Shown here: positions 31,696-39,945 of the stretch, one piece after another
Layout: each line of letters starts with the position of its first letter
How positions within the stretch are numbered: position 1 is the first letter of the stretch
DNA from: Tharpella sp964457755
GTDB lineage: Bacteria > Desulfobacterota > Anaeroferrophillalia > Anaeroferrophillales > Tharpellaceae
Assembly (NCBI GenBank): GCA_964457755.1
Contig: CAYWGC010000008.1
Span: forward strand, 1 to 64,000
Direction: 5' to 3'
Length of the DNA stretch: 64,000 nt
Made by a program: the position numbers and the translations under genes
Notes under the pieces: generated by a model
The model's database searches: none
Told to the model about the DNA's origin: nothing
Seen by the model: only the letters and a program-made list of their open reading frames with translations

Positions 31696-32607
31696 ATGGA
31701 GATTAAAAGACGGCAATTTTTAAAGATGGCGGCTTCTTTAAGTGTGGGGTTTGGTCTGGGAGGTTTTCCGGGGCCGGTCGCTGCCGCCTTGAAAAGTTTG
31801 GACCCTAAAAAAATTCCCAAATTACTCTATCTTCAGGGGCTCTCCTGTAGTGGTTGTTCAGTTTCGTTGTTGCAATCTGAGAACCCCTCACCGCTGGCCA
31901 TGATTACAGATTATAGTCAGTTGCTTTTTCATGCCGATCTTTCTGCGGCTTCCGGCAGCCTGGCTTTAGAGGTGATTGATTCCTATATCAAAGGCAGTGC
32001 CGGCGAATATTTTCTGGCTGTAGAGGGGGCTATTCCTGAAGGTATGCCGGAAGCCTGTATGTTTGGGAATAAAACTTTTGCCAGCTATCTTGAGGCGGCG
32101 GCGGCAACCATGGCGGGAGTCGTTGCGATTGGTACTTGTGCTACATTTGGTGGCATCCCGGCAGCCGAAGGCAACCTGACTGGTGCCATCAGTCTGCCGG
32201 AGTTTTATCGTAAACGCAACCTTAAACCCTTGATGATCACGATTCCCGGATGTTCAGTTCACCCCGACTGGGTTTGGCATACTATCACTCACATTGTCAA
32301 GGTCGGGATTCCTAAATTGAACAAGTACGGCTCCCCGGAGCTCTTTTTCAGTAAAAAGGTCCATGACAATTGTCCCCGCTATCACTATTTTCAGGAGGAG
32401 ATCTTAGCCCAAAATTTAGGTGAAGAGGGTTGCCTTTTTAAAGTTGGTTGTCTCGGGCCTAATACTTTAGCAGATTGTCCGACAAGGTGGTGGAATGGCG
32501 GTCAGACATGGTGCATTGATGCCAACGCTCCATGCATAGGTTGTACGGCACCGTTTTTTGCTAAAAAGAGGGATTTTCCTTTTTATCGTCATAGTCAATC
32601 AGATTAG
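31696..32607 (+). CDS. [NiFe] hydrogenase small subunit, Tat-exported
   Basis: 303 residues. The N-terminus KRRQFLKMAASLSVGFGLGG is a twin-arginine signal, so the complex should fold with the large subunit and go to the periplasm. Iron-sulphur ligands are visible: CSGC near 52, GTCATFGG near 149, PGCSVHPDW near 185, then the C-terminal set DNCPRYHYF, GCLGPNT, CPTRWWNGGQTWC and APCIGCTAPFF, for three clusters. There is no C-terminal membrane anchor, so electrons probably go to a soluble cytochrome c. It lies 45 bases after the large subunit with AGGAGAG upstream. Confidence 0.94.
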   Translation: MEIKRRQFLKMAASLSVGFGLGGFPGPVAAALKSLDPKKIPKLLYLQGLSCSGCSVSLLQSENPSPLAMITDYSQLLFHADLSAASGSLALEVIDSYIKGSAGEYFLAVEGAIPEGMPEACMFGNKTFASYLEAAAATMAGVVAIGTCATFGGIPAAEGNLTGAISLPEFYRKRNLKPLMITIPGCSVHPDWVWHTITHIVKVGIPKLNKYGSPELFFSKKVHDNCPRYHYFQEEILAQNLGEEGCLFKVGCLGPNTLADCPTRWWNGGQTWCIDANAPCIGCTAPFFAKKRDFPFYRHSQSD

Positions 32608-32686
32608 TTTTTCTTCGCGTTGAAATATGTTGAGCCATTGACGGCACAGACGAACTCGGCAACCAATTTTCTTTGAGGAGTAACTC

Positions 32687-34303
32687 ATGTTTCAGGCAAA
32701 AAGTGCGCAAACTTCCATTAAAGCAAAAATGGTTGTGAGTGTGGTTTTGACTCTCTGTGTTTTCTTAAGTCTCGGGTTGATCTTTTATAACCAGTTTATC
32801 AGTAAAAAATTGCGTCAATCTTATTATCGCTCAGTTGAGGTTCTTTCCCGATCTTTTAATGAAGGGGTGCAAAGTTCGTTAGAGCGTGGCCAGATGAAGA
32901 ATTTTCAAAAACTACTTACCAAACAGAAGGAGATAGAAGGGATTCGTGAAGTTATCCTTTACGATAAAACCGGCACCGTCAATATGTCGGCTAGCGGAGA
33001 GCAAGGTAAGGGAGTGAGTATCGATCAGGAGATCTGGAAAGACCTTTCCCAAAACCATCGCTCTATAACTCAAACCCGGGAGAAGAGTATTCATATATTT
33101 ACTCCGCAAATTGCGGTTTCTGATTGTCTGCGCTGTCATCCCGGATGGCAAAAAGGTGAACTTGGCGGAGCTCTGGAATTGATTTATGATATTGAGCCTT
33201 TGCAGGAGACCGTTGCGAACCAGCGGGCGATGCTTTTTGGGGGTGGTTTTATTCTCTTGCTCTTAATCAGCATTGTTATTTACATACTGGCCGGTTCTCT
33301 GACGAGACCTCTGGTTGAGATGACTGAAACAATGAAGAAAATTGCCGGCAATGAACTTGATGTCGAAGTTCCAGCGCAGGAGCGTCATGATGAAATTGGC
33401 CACATGGCGGCAGCGGTTGAGATCTTCAAAGAGAATGCTGTGCAAAGACAGCGGCTTGAAAACGCTTTGAGTGAAATGGCAAACCAGTTCGAAGCTTCGG
33501 TAGTGACCTTTTTCTCATCCTTTACTACCGATATGCAGGAGATGCAGAAGTCTGTTAATCATATGAAGGAGGTTGCCGATCAAACCAATAACCAGTCTGC
33601 AGCAGCTGTTGCCAGATCTGCAGAAACAGTGGCTAATGTTGGGCAGGCTTCAATTTCGATTGAGGGTTTGATTGCCTCAATCGGGGAGATTCAGGCGAAG
33701 ATCGGAAAATCTTCAGAGATCTCACAGACGGCTGCCGCTAAGGCGGCTGAAGCCAGCTCCTTAGGCCATAAGTTGACAACGGCTGCGGGTGAGATTGATA
33801 AGGTGGTTGATTTGATTGCCGGGATTGCCGGCCAGACGAATCTTTTGGCCCTTAATGCCACCATCGAAGCGGCTCGAGCCGGAGAAGCGGGTAAGGGGTT
33901 TGCCGTAGTTGCCAATGAGGTTAAAGGTCTGGCTGGTAAAACCACTAATTCAACTAAGGAGATTACTGAAAGGGTTGCTGATATTCAGAATTTTACGGCA
34001 GAATCAGTTCACGCTATTGATGAAATTGGTAAAACTATTGCAACTATAAACGAGACCATGGCTCTGGTCTTGAGTGCCGTCGAGGAGCAGAAAGGCACAA
34101 CTGCTGCAATTACTGAGAGCACTCACCAGGCGACCGCAAATACTGAGGATGTATCTGAGCATCTGGCCGGGGTTGCGACAGCAATCAATGAAACTGATAG
34201 CGCTCTGCAGCAGGTCTTGCAAAAAGTTGATAATCTAATGGCTGGCGGAGATACTTTGCGGGCAGAGGTTGACCGTTTTATGGAACAGGTGAGGGCGATG
34301 TGA
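32687..34303 (+). CDS. Methyl-accepting chemoreceptor with c-type haem motif
   Basis: 538 residues. TM1 (about 15-36), a periplasmic domain of about 145 residues with a CxxCH haem-c attachment site (CLRCH at 147-151, followed by a tetrahaem-receptor-like HPGWQKGELGGALEL), TM2 (about 182-202), a HAMP domain (RPLVEMTETMKKIAGNELDV) and a methyl-accepting signalling domain with the hairpin tip GIAGQTNLLALNATIEAARAGEAGKGFAVVANEVK. The haem implies periplasmic redox, O2 or gas sensing. It lies 79 bases after the hydrogenase genes, so H2 or redox taxis is plausible. Output would go to the CheA/CheW system at 55-58 kb. Confidence 0.9.
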   Translation: MFQAKSAQTSIKAKMVVSVVLTLCVFLSLGLIFYNQFISKKLRQSYYRSVEVLSRSFNEGVQSSLERGQMKNFQKLLTKQKEIEGIREVILYDKTGTVNMSASGEQGKGVSIDQEIWKDLSQNHRSITQTREKSIHIFTPQIAVSDCLRCHPGWQKGELGGALELIYDIEPLQETVANQRAMLFGGGFILLLLISIVIYILAGSLTRPLVEMTETMKKIAGNELDVEVPAQERHDEIGHMAAAVEIFKENAVQRQRLENALSEMANQFEASVVTFFSSFTTDMQEMQKSVNHMKEVADQTNNQSAAAVARSAETVANVGQASISIEGLIASIGEIQAKIGKSSEISQTAAAKAAEASSLGHKLTTAAGEIDKVVDLIAGIAGQTNLLALNATIEAARAGEAGKGFAVVANEVKGLAGKTTNSTKEITERVADIQNFTAESVHAIDEIGKTIATINETMALVLSAVEEQKGTTAAITESTHQATANTEDVSEHLAGVATAINETDSALQQVLQKVDNLMAGGDTLRAEVDRFMEQVRAM

Positions 34304-34333
34304 GGAAGGTCTCCTGAAGAACTAATTTTTTCC

Positions 34334-34360
34334 AGCCCTGCTTTAATAGCGGGGCTTTTT
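34334..34360 (+). terminator. Rho-independent terminator after the chemoreceptor
   Basis: AGCCCTGC (34334-34341) pairs with GCGGGGCT (34349-34356) with one G-T pair, followed by TTTT. It closes the hydrogenase-chemoreceptor unit. The roughly 200 bases from here to cysteine synthase hold no other gene. Confidence 0.8.
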
Positions 34361-34562
34361 GCTGGAACTTAGTTGTTAATTTACCCCTATGTAAAGGCTC
34401 TTTATTAAATAATATGTATATTCACGAATAAGCTGTTGTAGAACTTGAAGCAATGTACTATATGCAGAATTTAAAGAGCTTTATTTAGAAATGAAAATGT
34501 AGTAATATGTTGCCCTTTTAAAAATGACGATGAAGTATTAACCTTTTTTCGCGGAAAATTTT

Positions 34563-35465
34563 ATGGAATATTTTGATATTTTAAATGTTATCGGTAATAC
34601 GCCGGTCTTACGGCTCGCAAAAATTTCTTCTATCCCGATTTTCGCCAAGGCCGAATATCTTAATCCCGGTGGCAGTGTTAAGGATCGAGTTGCCAAATAT
34701 ATGATTTCTCAAGCTGAGAAGCGAGGTTTTTTGAAACCGGGCTCAACGATTGTTGAGGCGACCTCAGGTAATACCGGTATTGCTGTTGCTTTTGTTGGGG
34801 TCCATCATGGTTATCGGGTGATTATTGTGATGCCAGAGGATATGAGTGAAGAGCGTAAAAAAATTATCAAGGCGTTGGGAGCCGAACTGGTTTTGACACC
34901 GGCTCAAGAGAGTTTGACAGGTTCAGTTGCAAAAGTCAAAGAACTGGCTGCCGGTATCAAAGATTCGCATATTCTCGGTCAGTTTGAGAATCCCGACAAT
35001 CCTGAGATTCACTATCGCACAACCGGATCCGAGCTCTGGAAACAGCTCGAAGGTAATGTTGATGTTTTTGTTGCCGGGGTTGGCAGCGGCGGAACCCTGG
35101 GTGGAGTTGGCCGTTTTTTGAAAGAGCAGAACCCTAAAGTCACAGTGGTTGCGGTTGAGCCGGAGAATTCGGCGGCTCTGCTTGGTCAGGAACCCGGACT
35201 GCACCAGATTCAAGGGATTGGCGACGGTTTCGTGCCGCCGGTTCTTGATGTCTCTCTGATAGATGAGGTGGTGACTGTCAGTGATAAAGACGCAATTGGT
35301 ACAGCCCGGTCTTTGGCCCGCCTTGAGGGGACTATGGTTGGTACTTCATCCGGGGCCAATGTCTGGGCCGCGATGAAGCTGGCGCAACGTTTTGGCCCCG
35401 ATAAACGGGTGGCCACGATTCTGCCGGATCGGATTGAAAGATATTTTAGTACCAGCTTGATTTAG
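34563..35465 (+). CDS. Cysteine synthase (O-acetylserine sulfhydrylase)
   Basis: 300 residues, fold-type II PLP enzyme. Signatures: IGNTPVLRL at 10-18, the PLP-lysine block PGGSVKDRVA near 36-45, EATSGNTGIAV (phosphate and substrate loop), GVGSGGTLGGVG (PLP phosphate cup) and GTSSGANVWAA. It makes cysteine from O-acetylserine (or O-phosphoserine) and sulphide. It is slightly shorter than typical CysK, closer to CysM in length, so the paralogue is left open. No cysE is adjacent. Confidence 0.92.
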   Translation: MEYFDILNVIGNTPVLRLAKISSIPIFAKAEYLNPGGSVKDRVAKYMISQAEKRGFLKPGSTIVEATSGNTGIAVAFVGVHHGYRVIIVMPEDMSEERKKIIKALGAELVLTPAQESLTGSVAKVKELAAGIKDSHILGQFENPDNPEIHYRTTGSELWKQLEGNVDVFVAGVGSGGTLGGVGRFLKEQNPKVTVVAVEPENSAALLGQEPGLHQIQGIGDGFVPPVLDVSLIDEVVTVSDKDAIGTARSLARLEGTMVGTSSGANVWAAMKLAQRFGPDKRVATILPDRIERYFSTSLI

Positions 35466-35496
35466 TTATCAGTCGTCAGTCGCCAGTGGTCAGTAG
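35466..35496. repeat. Short dispersed repeat (GTCAGTGG family), copy 3
   Basis: ATCAGTCGTCAGTCGCCAG and following GTGGTCAG in the short gap before gatA. Same family as the copies at 25554 and 27111 and the one inside the REC-HDOD gene; the CGCCAG variant matches the coding copy best. Confidence 0.6.
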
Positions 35497-35531
35497 ATCC
35501 AGTAAGGCTGATTTGTAAGGAATTGATATTT

Positions 35532-37007
35532 ATGGAACTTTATAACTGCTCTTTAGAAGAGCTTTGGTTGCGTCTCGAAAAGGGTGAGGTTTCATCCCTT
35601 GATGTGACGCGCTCAGTTTTTGGCCGCATTGCCGAGGTAGATAATAAAATTGCGGCCTATTTGGAAATTGATGAAAAGGGAGCATTGGCCCAGGCCGAGG
35701 CTGCCGATGAGCGTCGTCGTAAAGGTGAAAAAACGACCCCGGTTACTGGCATTCCTTTAGGCTTGAAAGATCTGCTCTCAACTAGAGGGCTGAAGACGAC
35801 TTGTGCCTCACGCATGCTGGCTGATTATCGGCCCGAATATGATGCCACTGTGGTTGCGCGTTTACGAGTGGCAGGGGCCGTGATTACCGGTAAACTCAAT
35901 ATGGATGAATTCGCGATGGGTTCATCAACTGAAAATTCCGCTTTTAAAGCGACGTGTAATCCCTGGGATTTGGGTCGGGTGCCTGGAGGCTCCAGTGGTG
36001 GTTCGACAGCCGCAGTTGCGGCAGCTACGGCAATTGCCACTTTGGGATCTGATACCGGTGGTTCAATTCGTCAGCCCGCCTCTTTTTGTGGGGTCGTCGG
36101 TATGAAGCCGACTTATGGTCGGGTTTCGCGTTATGGTCTGGTGGCTTTTGCCTCTTCCCTTGATCAGATTGGCCCGGTAACTTTGACAGTGGCCGATGCC
36201 GCTTTGCTGCTGGGCGTGATTGCTGGCCATGATGAACGTGATTCAACCTCTGTCGATCTCCCGGTTCCCGACTATTATGGTGCCTTGAAAAATGATATCA
36301 AGGGTTTGAAGATCGGGGTTCCGCAAGAGTATTTTGGTGTGGGTCTTGACCCCGAAGTTGAGGCCGCAGTGCGGCTGGGTTGTAATCAATTAGCCGATGC
36401 CGGAGCCTCTTTTAGCGAAGTTTCCCTATCGCATACTGATTATGCGGTAGCGACCTACTATCTTCTGGCCACTGCGGAGGCAAGTTCCAATCTGGCTCGT
36501 TATGACGGTGTCAAATATGGTTTTCGGGCGGATGATGCTGATGGTTTGCTTGATATGTACCGTAAAACCCGGGCTCAAGGATTTGGTGATGAGGTCAAGC
36601 GTCGGATCATGCTTGGGACTTATGCTTTGTCGTCGGGATATTACGATGCCTACTATCGCAAAGCCCAGCAGGTAAGGACCCTGATTACCCGTGATTTTGA
36701 TAAAGTTTTTGCTGATTGTGACGTGCTGGTAGCCCCGGTTTGTCCGACGCCAGCTTTTGCTTTTGGGGAGAAGGTTGATGACCCTCTGTCGATGTACCTC
36801 ACTGATATCTTGACGATTCCAGTCAACCTGGCCGGTCTGCCGGCGCTTTCAGTGCCTTGTGGATTTACGAAAAATGGGCTTCCGATCGGCTTGCAGATTA
36901 TTGCCAAACCTTTTGCTGAAGAGACGCTTTTGCGGGTCGCCTGGCATTATGAACAGCTGGCTGGATGGTCCGGCCGGCGGCCGACTTTGGCAGGGGAGGT
37001 GGTTTGA
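35532..37007 (+). CDS. gatA: Asp/Glu-tRNA amidotransferase subunit A
   Basis: 491 residues from the ATG at 35532; a TTG nine bases earlier is less likely. The amidase-signature enzyme shows the Ser-cisSer-Lys triad context: GIPLGLKDLLS (Lys), GGSSGGSTAAVA (cis-Ser) and GSDTGGSIRQPASFCG (nucleophile Ser), then GMKPTYGRVSRYG. GatA releases ammonia from glutamine and feeds it to GatB, which amidates Glu-tRNA(Gln) or Asp-tRNA(Asn). gatB follows after 2 bases; gatC is not adjacent and must lie elsewhere. Confidence 0.97.
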   Translation: MELYNCSLEELWLRLEKGEVSSLDVTRSVFGRIAEVDNKIAAYLEIDEKGALAQAEAADERRRKGEKTTPVTGIPLGLKDLLSTRGLKTTCASRMLADYRPEYDATVVARLRVAGAVITGKLNMDEFAMGSSTENSAFKATCNPWDLGRVPGGSSGGSTAAVAAATAIATLGSDTGGSIRQPASFCGVVGMKPTYGRVSRYGLVAFASSLDQIGPVTLTVADAALLLGVIAGHDERDSTSVDLPVPDYYGALKNDIKGLKIGVPQEYFGVGLDPEVEAAVRLGCNQLADAGASFSEVSLSHTDYAVATYYLLATAEASSNLARYDGVKYGFRADDADGLLDMYRKTRAQGFGDEVKRRIMLGTYALSSGYYDAYYRKAQQVRTLITRDFDKVFADCDVLVAPVCPTPAFAFGEKVDDPLSMYLTDILTIPVNLAGLPALSVPCGFTKNGLPIGLQIIAKPFAEETLLRVAWHYEQLAGWSGRRPTLAGEVV

Positions 37008-37009
37008 TC

Positions 37010-38443
37010 ATGGATTATGAAATTGTTATCGGTTTGGAAGTTCATTGTCAGCTTCTGACTGAAACCAAGATTTTTTGTGGTTGTTCGACCCATTTCGGTA
37101 ATCCGCCCAATGAGAACAGCTGTCCGGTATGTACCGGGATGCCCGGGGCGCTGCCGGTTCTCAATCGCAAGGTTGTCGATTTTGCGATTCGGGCTGGTCT
37201 CGCGATTGGTTGTCAGATTACCCCGAATAGTATTTTTGCGCGCAAAAACTATTTTTATCCAGATCTTCCCAAAGGTTATCAGATCTCTCAGTTTGAACTG
37301 CCCATCTGCGTCGGTGGCCATCTCGATATCGAGGTCGAAGGTGAGATCAAGCGCATCGGTATAACCCGGATTCATATGGAGGAGGACGCCGGTAAGTTGG
37401 TTCATCCCGAAAATGAACATGGTGTCAGTTATGTTGATTACAACCGTGCCTGTGTGCCGCTTATCGAGATTGTTAGTGAACCCGATATGCGTTCGTCAGA
37501 TGAAGCGGTGGCCTATCTGAAGGCTTTGCGTGATATTGTCGTCTACTTAGGGGTTTGCGATGGTAATATGGAGGAGGGCAGTTTTCGTTGCGATGCCAAT
37601 ATTTCGCTCAGACGTTGGGGGGTGCCGGAATTCGGGATTCGGGCTGAGCTTAAAAATATGAACTCCTTTCGTAATGTCCAGCGGGCCATTGAATATGAGG
37701 TTGAGCGTCAGCAGGAGATCCTTGATGGTGGCGGCCAGGTTGTGCAGGAGACCCGTTTGTGGAACGTTGATCGCGGAGTCAGTATGTCGATGCGCGGTAA
37801 AGAGGAGGCGCACGATTATCGTTATTTCCCTGATCCTGATCTCCTGCCGGTGGTCGTCGATAAGGCCTGGGTTGAGAAGGTTCGGCAAAGTCTGCCCGAA
37901 CTCCCGGCCGCCAAGCGTCGGCGGCTTGTAGATGACTATGCTATCCCCGTAGCTGACGCTGAAGTGTTGACTGCAGATCGAGCGATGGCTGACTATTTTG
38001 AGGAGGTCGTTAAACTTTTTGCCCAGCCCAAAGCGGTGGCCAACTGGATCATGGTTGAGTTGCTGAAATATCTTAATGATGATAAGATAGGCATAACTCA
38101 ATGTCCAATTACGCCTCAGGGTCTGGCTGATCTCTTAAAACTTATTGATGATAATACGATCAGCGGCAAGATCGGTAAGCAGGTTTTCTCGCAGATGTAT
38201 AGCGCCGCCGATGATGATCCTCGGCAGATAGTTGAAAAGCAAGGTTTGGCCCAGATGTCTGATGCCGGGGAGCTTGCCAGTCTGGTGGAGGGGATTGTTG
38301 CCGCCAATGGTGACAAGGTTAAAGAGTATCAGCAGGGTAAAGTCAAACTTTTTGGTTTCTTTGTCGGGCAAGTGATGAAGCAGACCAAAGGTCAGGCCAA
38401 TCCCCAGATGGTCAATCAATTGCTAAAAGAGAAAATTGGATAA
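37010..38443 (+). CDS. gatB: Asp/Glu-tRNA amidotransferase subunit B
   Basis: 477 residues from the ATG at 37010, preceded by GGGGAGG and separated by two bases from gatA; the longer reading frame to 36965 would overlap gatA without reason. MDYEIVIGLEVHCQLLTETKIFC is the family start, CPVCTGMPGALPVLN the zinc or cradle region, HMEEDAGKL and YVDYNRACVPLIEIV the kinase-like active site, and the C-terminal YqeY-like tail binds tRNA. It activates the misacylated tRNA with ATP and accepts ammonia from GatA. Confidence 0.97.
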   Translation: MDYEIVIGLEVHCQLLTETKIFCGCSTHFGNPPNENSCPVCTGMPGALPVLNRKVVDFAIRAGLAIGCQITPNSIFARKNYFYPDLPKGYQISQFELPICVGGHLDIEVEGEIKRIGITRIHMEEDAGKLVHPENEHGVSYVDYNRACVPLIEIVSEPDMRSSDEAVAYLKALRDIVVYLGVCDGNMEEGSFRCDANISLRRWGVPEFGIRAELKNMNSFRNVQRAIEYEVERQQEILDGGGQVVQETRLWNVDRGVSMSMRGKEEAHDYRYFPDPDLLPVVVDKAWVEKVRQSLPELPAAKRRRLVDDYAIPVADAEVLTADRAMADYFEEVVKLFAQPKAVANWIMVELLKYLNDDKIGITQCPITPQGLADLLKLIDDNTISGKIGKQVFSQMYSAADDDPRQIVEKQGLAQMSDAGELASLVEGIVAANGDKVKEYQQGKVKLFGFFVGQVMKQTKGQANPQMVNQLLKEKIG

Positions 38444-38475
38444 GCTGTGGGATGGCGGTGCTCGAAATGAAATGG

Positions 38476-38514
38476 GACTGTTTTGTCTCTATTTTTAGAG
38501 ACTGTTTTGTCTCT
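38476..38514 (+). repeat. Tandem 15-bp repeat with internal hairpin
   Basis: GACTGTTTTGTCTCT occurs at 38476-38490 and again at 38500-38514. Between them GTCTCT and AGAGAC (38497-38502) can form a hairpin, and a T-run follows at about 38521. It may act as a weak terminator after gatB. Confidence 0.55.
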
Positions 38515-38672
38515 TAAGGGTTTTTTTATATCAGGTCAGCTACTTTAGGTATTGATTTTATTAGATATGTTTGAATGGCTCGAATAATGCTGTTCGCTTA
38601 AACAAGATCAAAAGATATTGTATCTACCGTTATTTTGTGAAAGCGACCTGCTTAGGAGTATTTTTTAGAGTT

Positions 38673-39614
38673 ATGTTTTTTCAAAGAACATTAAAAAAAG
38701 AGATTTCTTGTGTTGGTATAGGTTTGCATTCCGGGGTCAAGGTTAAGCTGGTTTTGAAGCCGGCCCCAGCGGGGCATGGCATAAAACTGCAGCGCCTTGA
38801 TCAGGGCCGGGTCTTGACAACCATCCCAGCTTTATCTGATTTCGTGGTCGATACCTCTATGGCTACGACTTTAGGCTGTGATGGCTTTGTCATTGGCACG
38901 GTTGAGCATCTACTTTCGGCCTTCTCCGGTCTTGGCGTTGATAACGCTTTGGTTGAGGTACATGGGCCCGAAGTTCCGATTATGGATGGTAGTGCCAACC
39001 CCTTTGTCTACTTAATTAAAACGGCTGGAGTTAAGCGACAGGTTGACGCCAAATGCTACATGCGTATGACCGGAACTGTTACTGTCAGTGACGGTGACAA
39101 ATGGGCTCGTCTCGGACCCCAGCCCCCCTCTTCCAATGTCTCGCTCTCAATTATTAACCATATCGATTTCGATCATCCCATGATCGGTACCCAAAGTTTT
39201 AGTTTTTCCTTTGCCGATGTCTCCTACGACCGCCAGATCAGCCGGGCCCGGACCTTCGGTTTTCTTCACGAAGTTGAATGGTTGAAGTCCAATAATTTGG
39301 CATTGGGCGGGTCTTTAGATAATGCTATAGTGCTGGATGAATATTCGGTTATGAATGATGATGGTTTACGCTTTGCTGATGAGTTTGCCCGCCATAAAGT
39401 CCTGGACTGTTTTGGTGATATAAGTCTCCTGGGTATGCCTTTGATCGGAGTTTTGGAGGCCAACAAAACCGGACACGCCTTAAATCACAAACTGGTTCAG
39501 GCTGCCCTGGCTAAAACTGAGGCCTGGGAAAAGGTGACCACCGGCGAGTGGCTTGACGGATCGCAACCTAGTTTCACGGTTCCGCGTTTGGTAATGGGTG
39601 AAGCTCTGTTTTAG
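38673..39614 (+). CDS. lpxC: UDP-3-O-acyl-GlcNAc deacetylase
   Basis: 313 residues from the ATG at 38673; the 34 extra residues of the longer frame are Arg/Tyr-rich and unlike any LpxC. MFFQRTLKKEISCVGIGLHSG is the normal N-terminus. EHLLSAFSGLGVDNALVEVHGPEVPIMDGSA carries the first zinc histidine, and DEFARHKVLDCFGDISLLG the second histidine and the aspartate. It catalyses the committed step of lipid A synthesis, so the cell has an LPS outer membrane. The gene stands alone between gatB and a strong terminator. Confidence 0.96.
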   Translation: MFFQRTLKKEISCVGIGLHSGVKVKLVLKPAPAGHGIKLQRLDQGRVLTTIPALSDFVVDTSMATTLGCDGFVIGTVEHLLSAFSGLGVDNALVEVHGPEVPIMDGSANPFVYLIKTAGVKRQVDAKCYMRMTGTVTVSDGDKWARLGPQPPSSNVSLSIINHIDFDHPMIGTQSFSFSFADVSYDRQISRARTFGFLHEVEWLKSNNLALGGSLDNAIVLDEYSVMNDDGLRFADEFARHKVLDCFGDISLLGMPLIGVLEANKTGHALNHKLVQAALAKTEAWEKVTTGEWLDGSQPSFTVPRLVMGEALF

Positions 39615-39645
39615 CAATTCTATTAAAAGAGAAAAAATAAAAAAG

Positions 39646-39679
39646 AGAGGGTTCCGTTTTGCGGGCCCTCTTTTTTTTT
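39646..39679 (+). terminator. Rho-independent terminator after lpxC
   Basis: AGAGGG-TT-CCG (from 39646) pairs with CGG-G-CCCTCT (to 39671), followed by a run of nine T. It begins about 30 bases after the lpxC stop. Confidence 0.88.
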
Positions 39680-39736
39680 GGTGTATGTTGGAATTCCCGC
39701 TCGAACTCTTGTAAAGTTATATCCGGTAGTGTAAAG

Positions 39737-39900
39737 TGAACAATGAATGATGAATGATGAANNNNNNNNNNNNNNNNNNNNNNNNNNNNNNNNNNNNNNN
39801 NNNNNNNNNNNNNNNNNNNNNNNNNNNNNNNNNNNNNNNNNNNNNNNNNNNNNNNNNNNNNTGAACAATGAATGATGAATGATGAAGGATGAATGATGAG
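39737..39900. repeat. Short-period AATGATG repeat on both sides of a gap
   Basis: The 25-base string at 39737-39761, built from TGAATGA units, is repeated exactly at 39862-39886 and continues with more units to about 39900. The scaffold gap lies between the copies, so the array probably extends through it and caused the assembly break. The gap is 100 N of unknown real length. Confidence 0.85.
39762..39861. other. Assembly gap (100 N)
   Basis: A placeholder gap inside the TGAATGA repeat array, upstream of the DUF748 gene. No coding sequence is interrupted. Confidence 0.99.
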
Positions 39901-39945
39901 TTAAAGTTTTGTCTTTGTTCCTCACCCTTTTAATGGAGAAATTAG

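Noticed and set aside
38571..38672. N-terminal extension of LpxC
   Set aside because: The 34 residues are not LpxC-like, and the ATG at 38673 gives the standard N-terminus.
39623..39925. Reverse open frame rich in SSFIIHHS
   Set aside because: It is a translation of the TGAATGA repeat array and the N gap, with no independent support.
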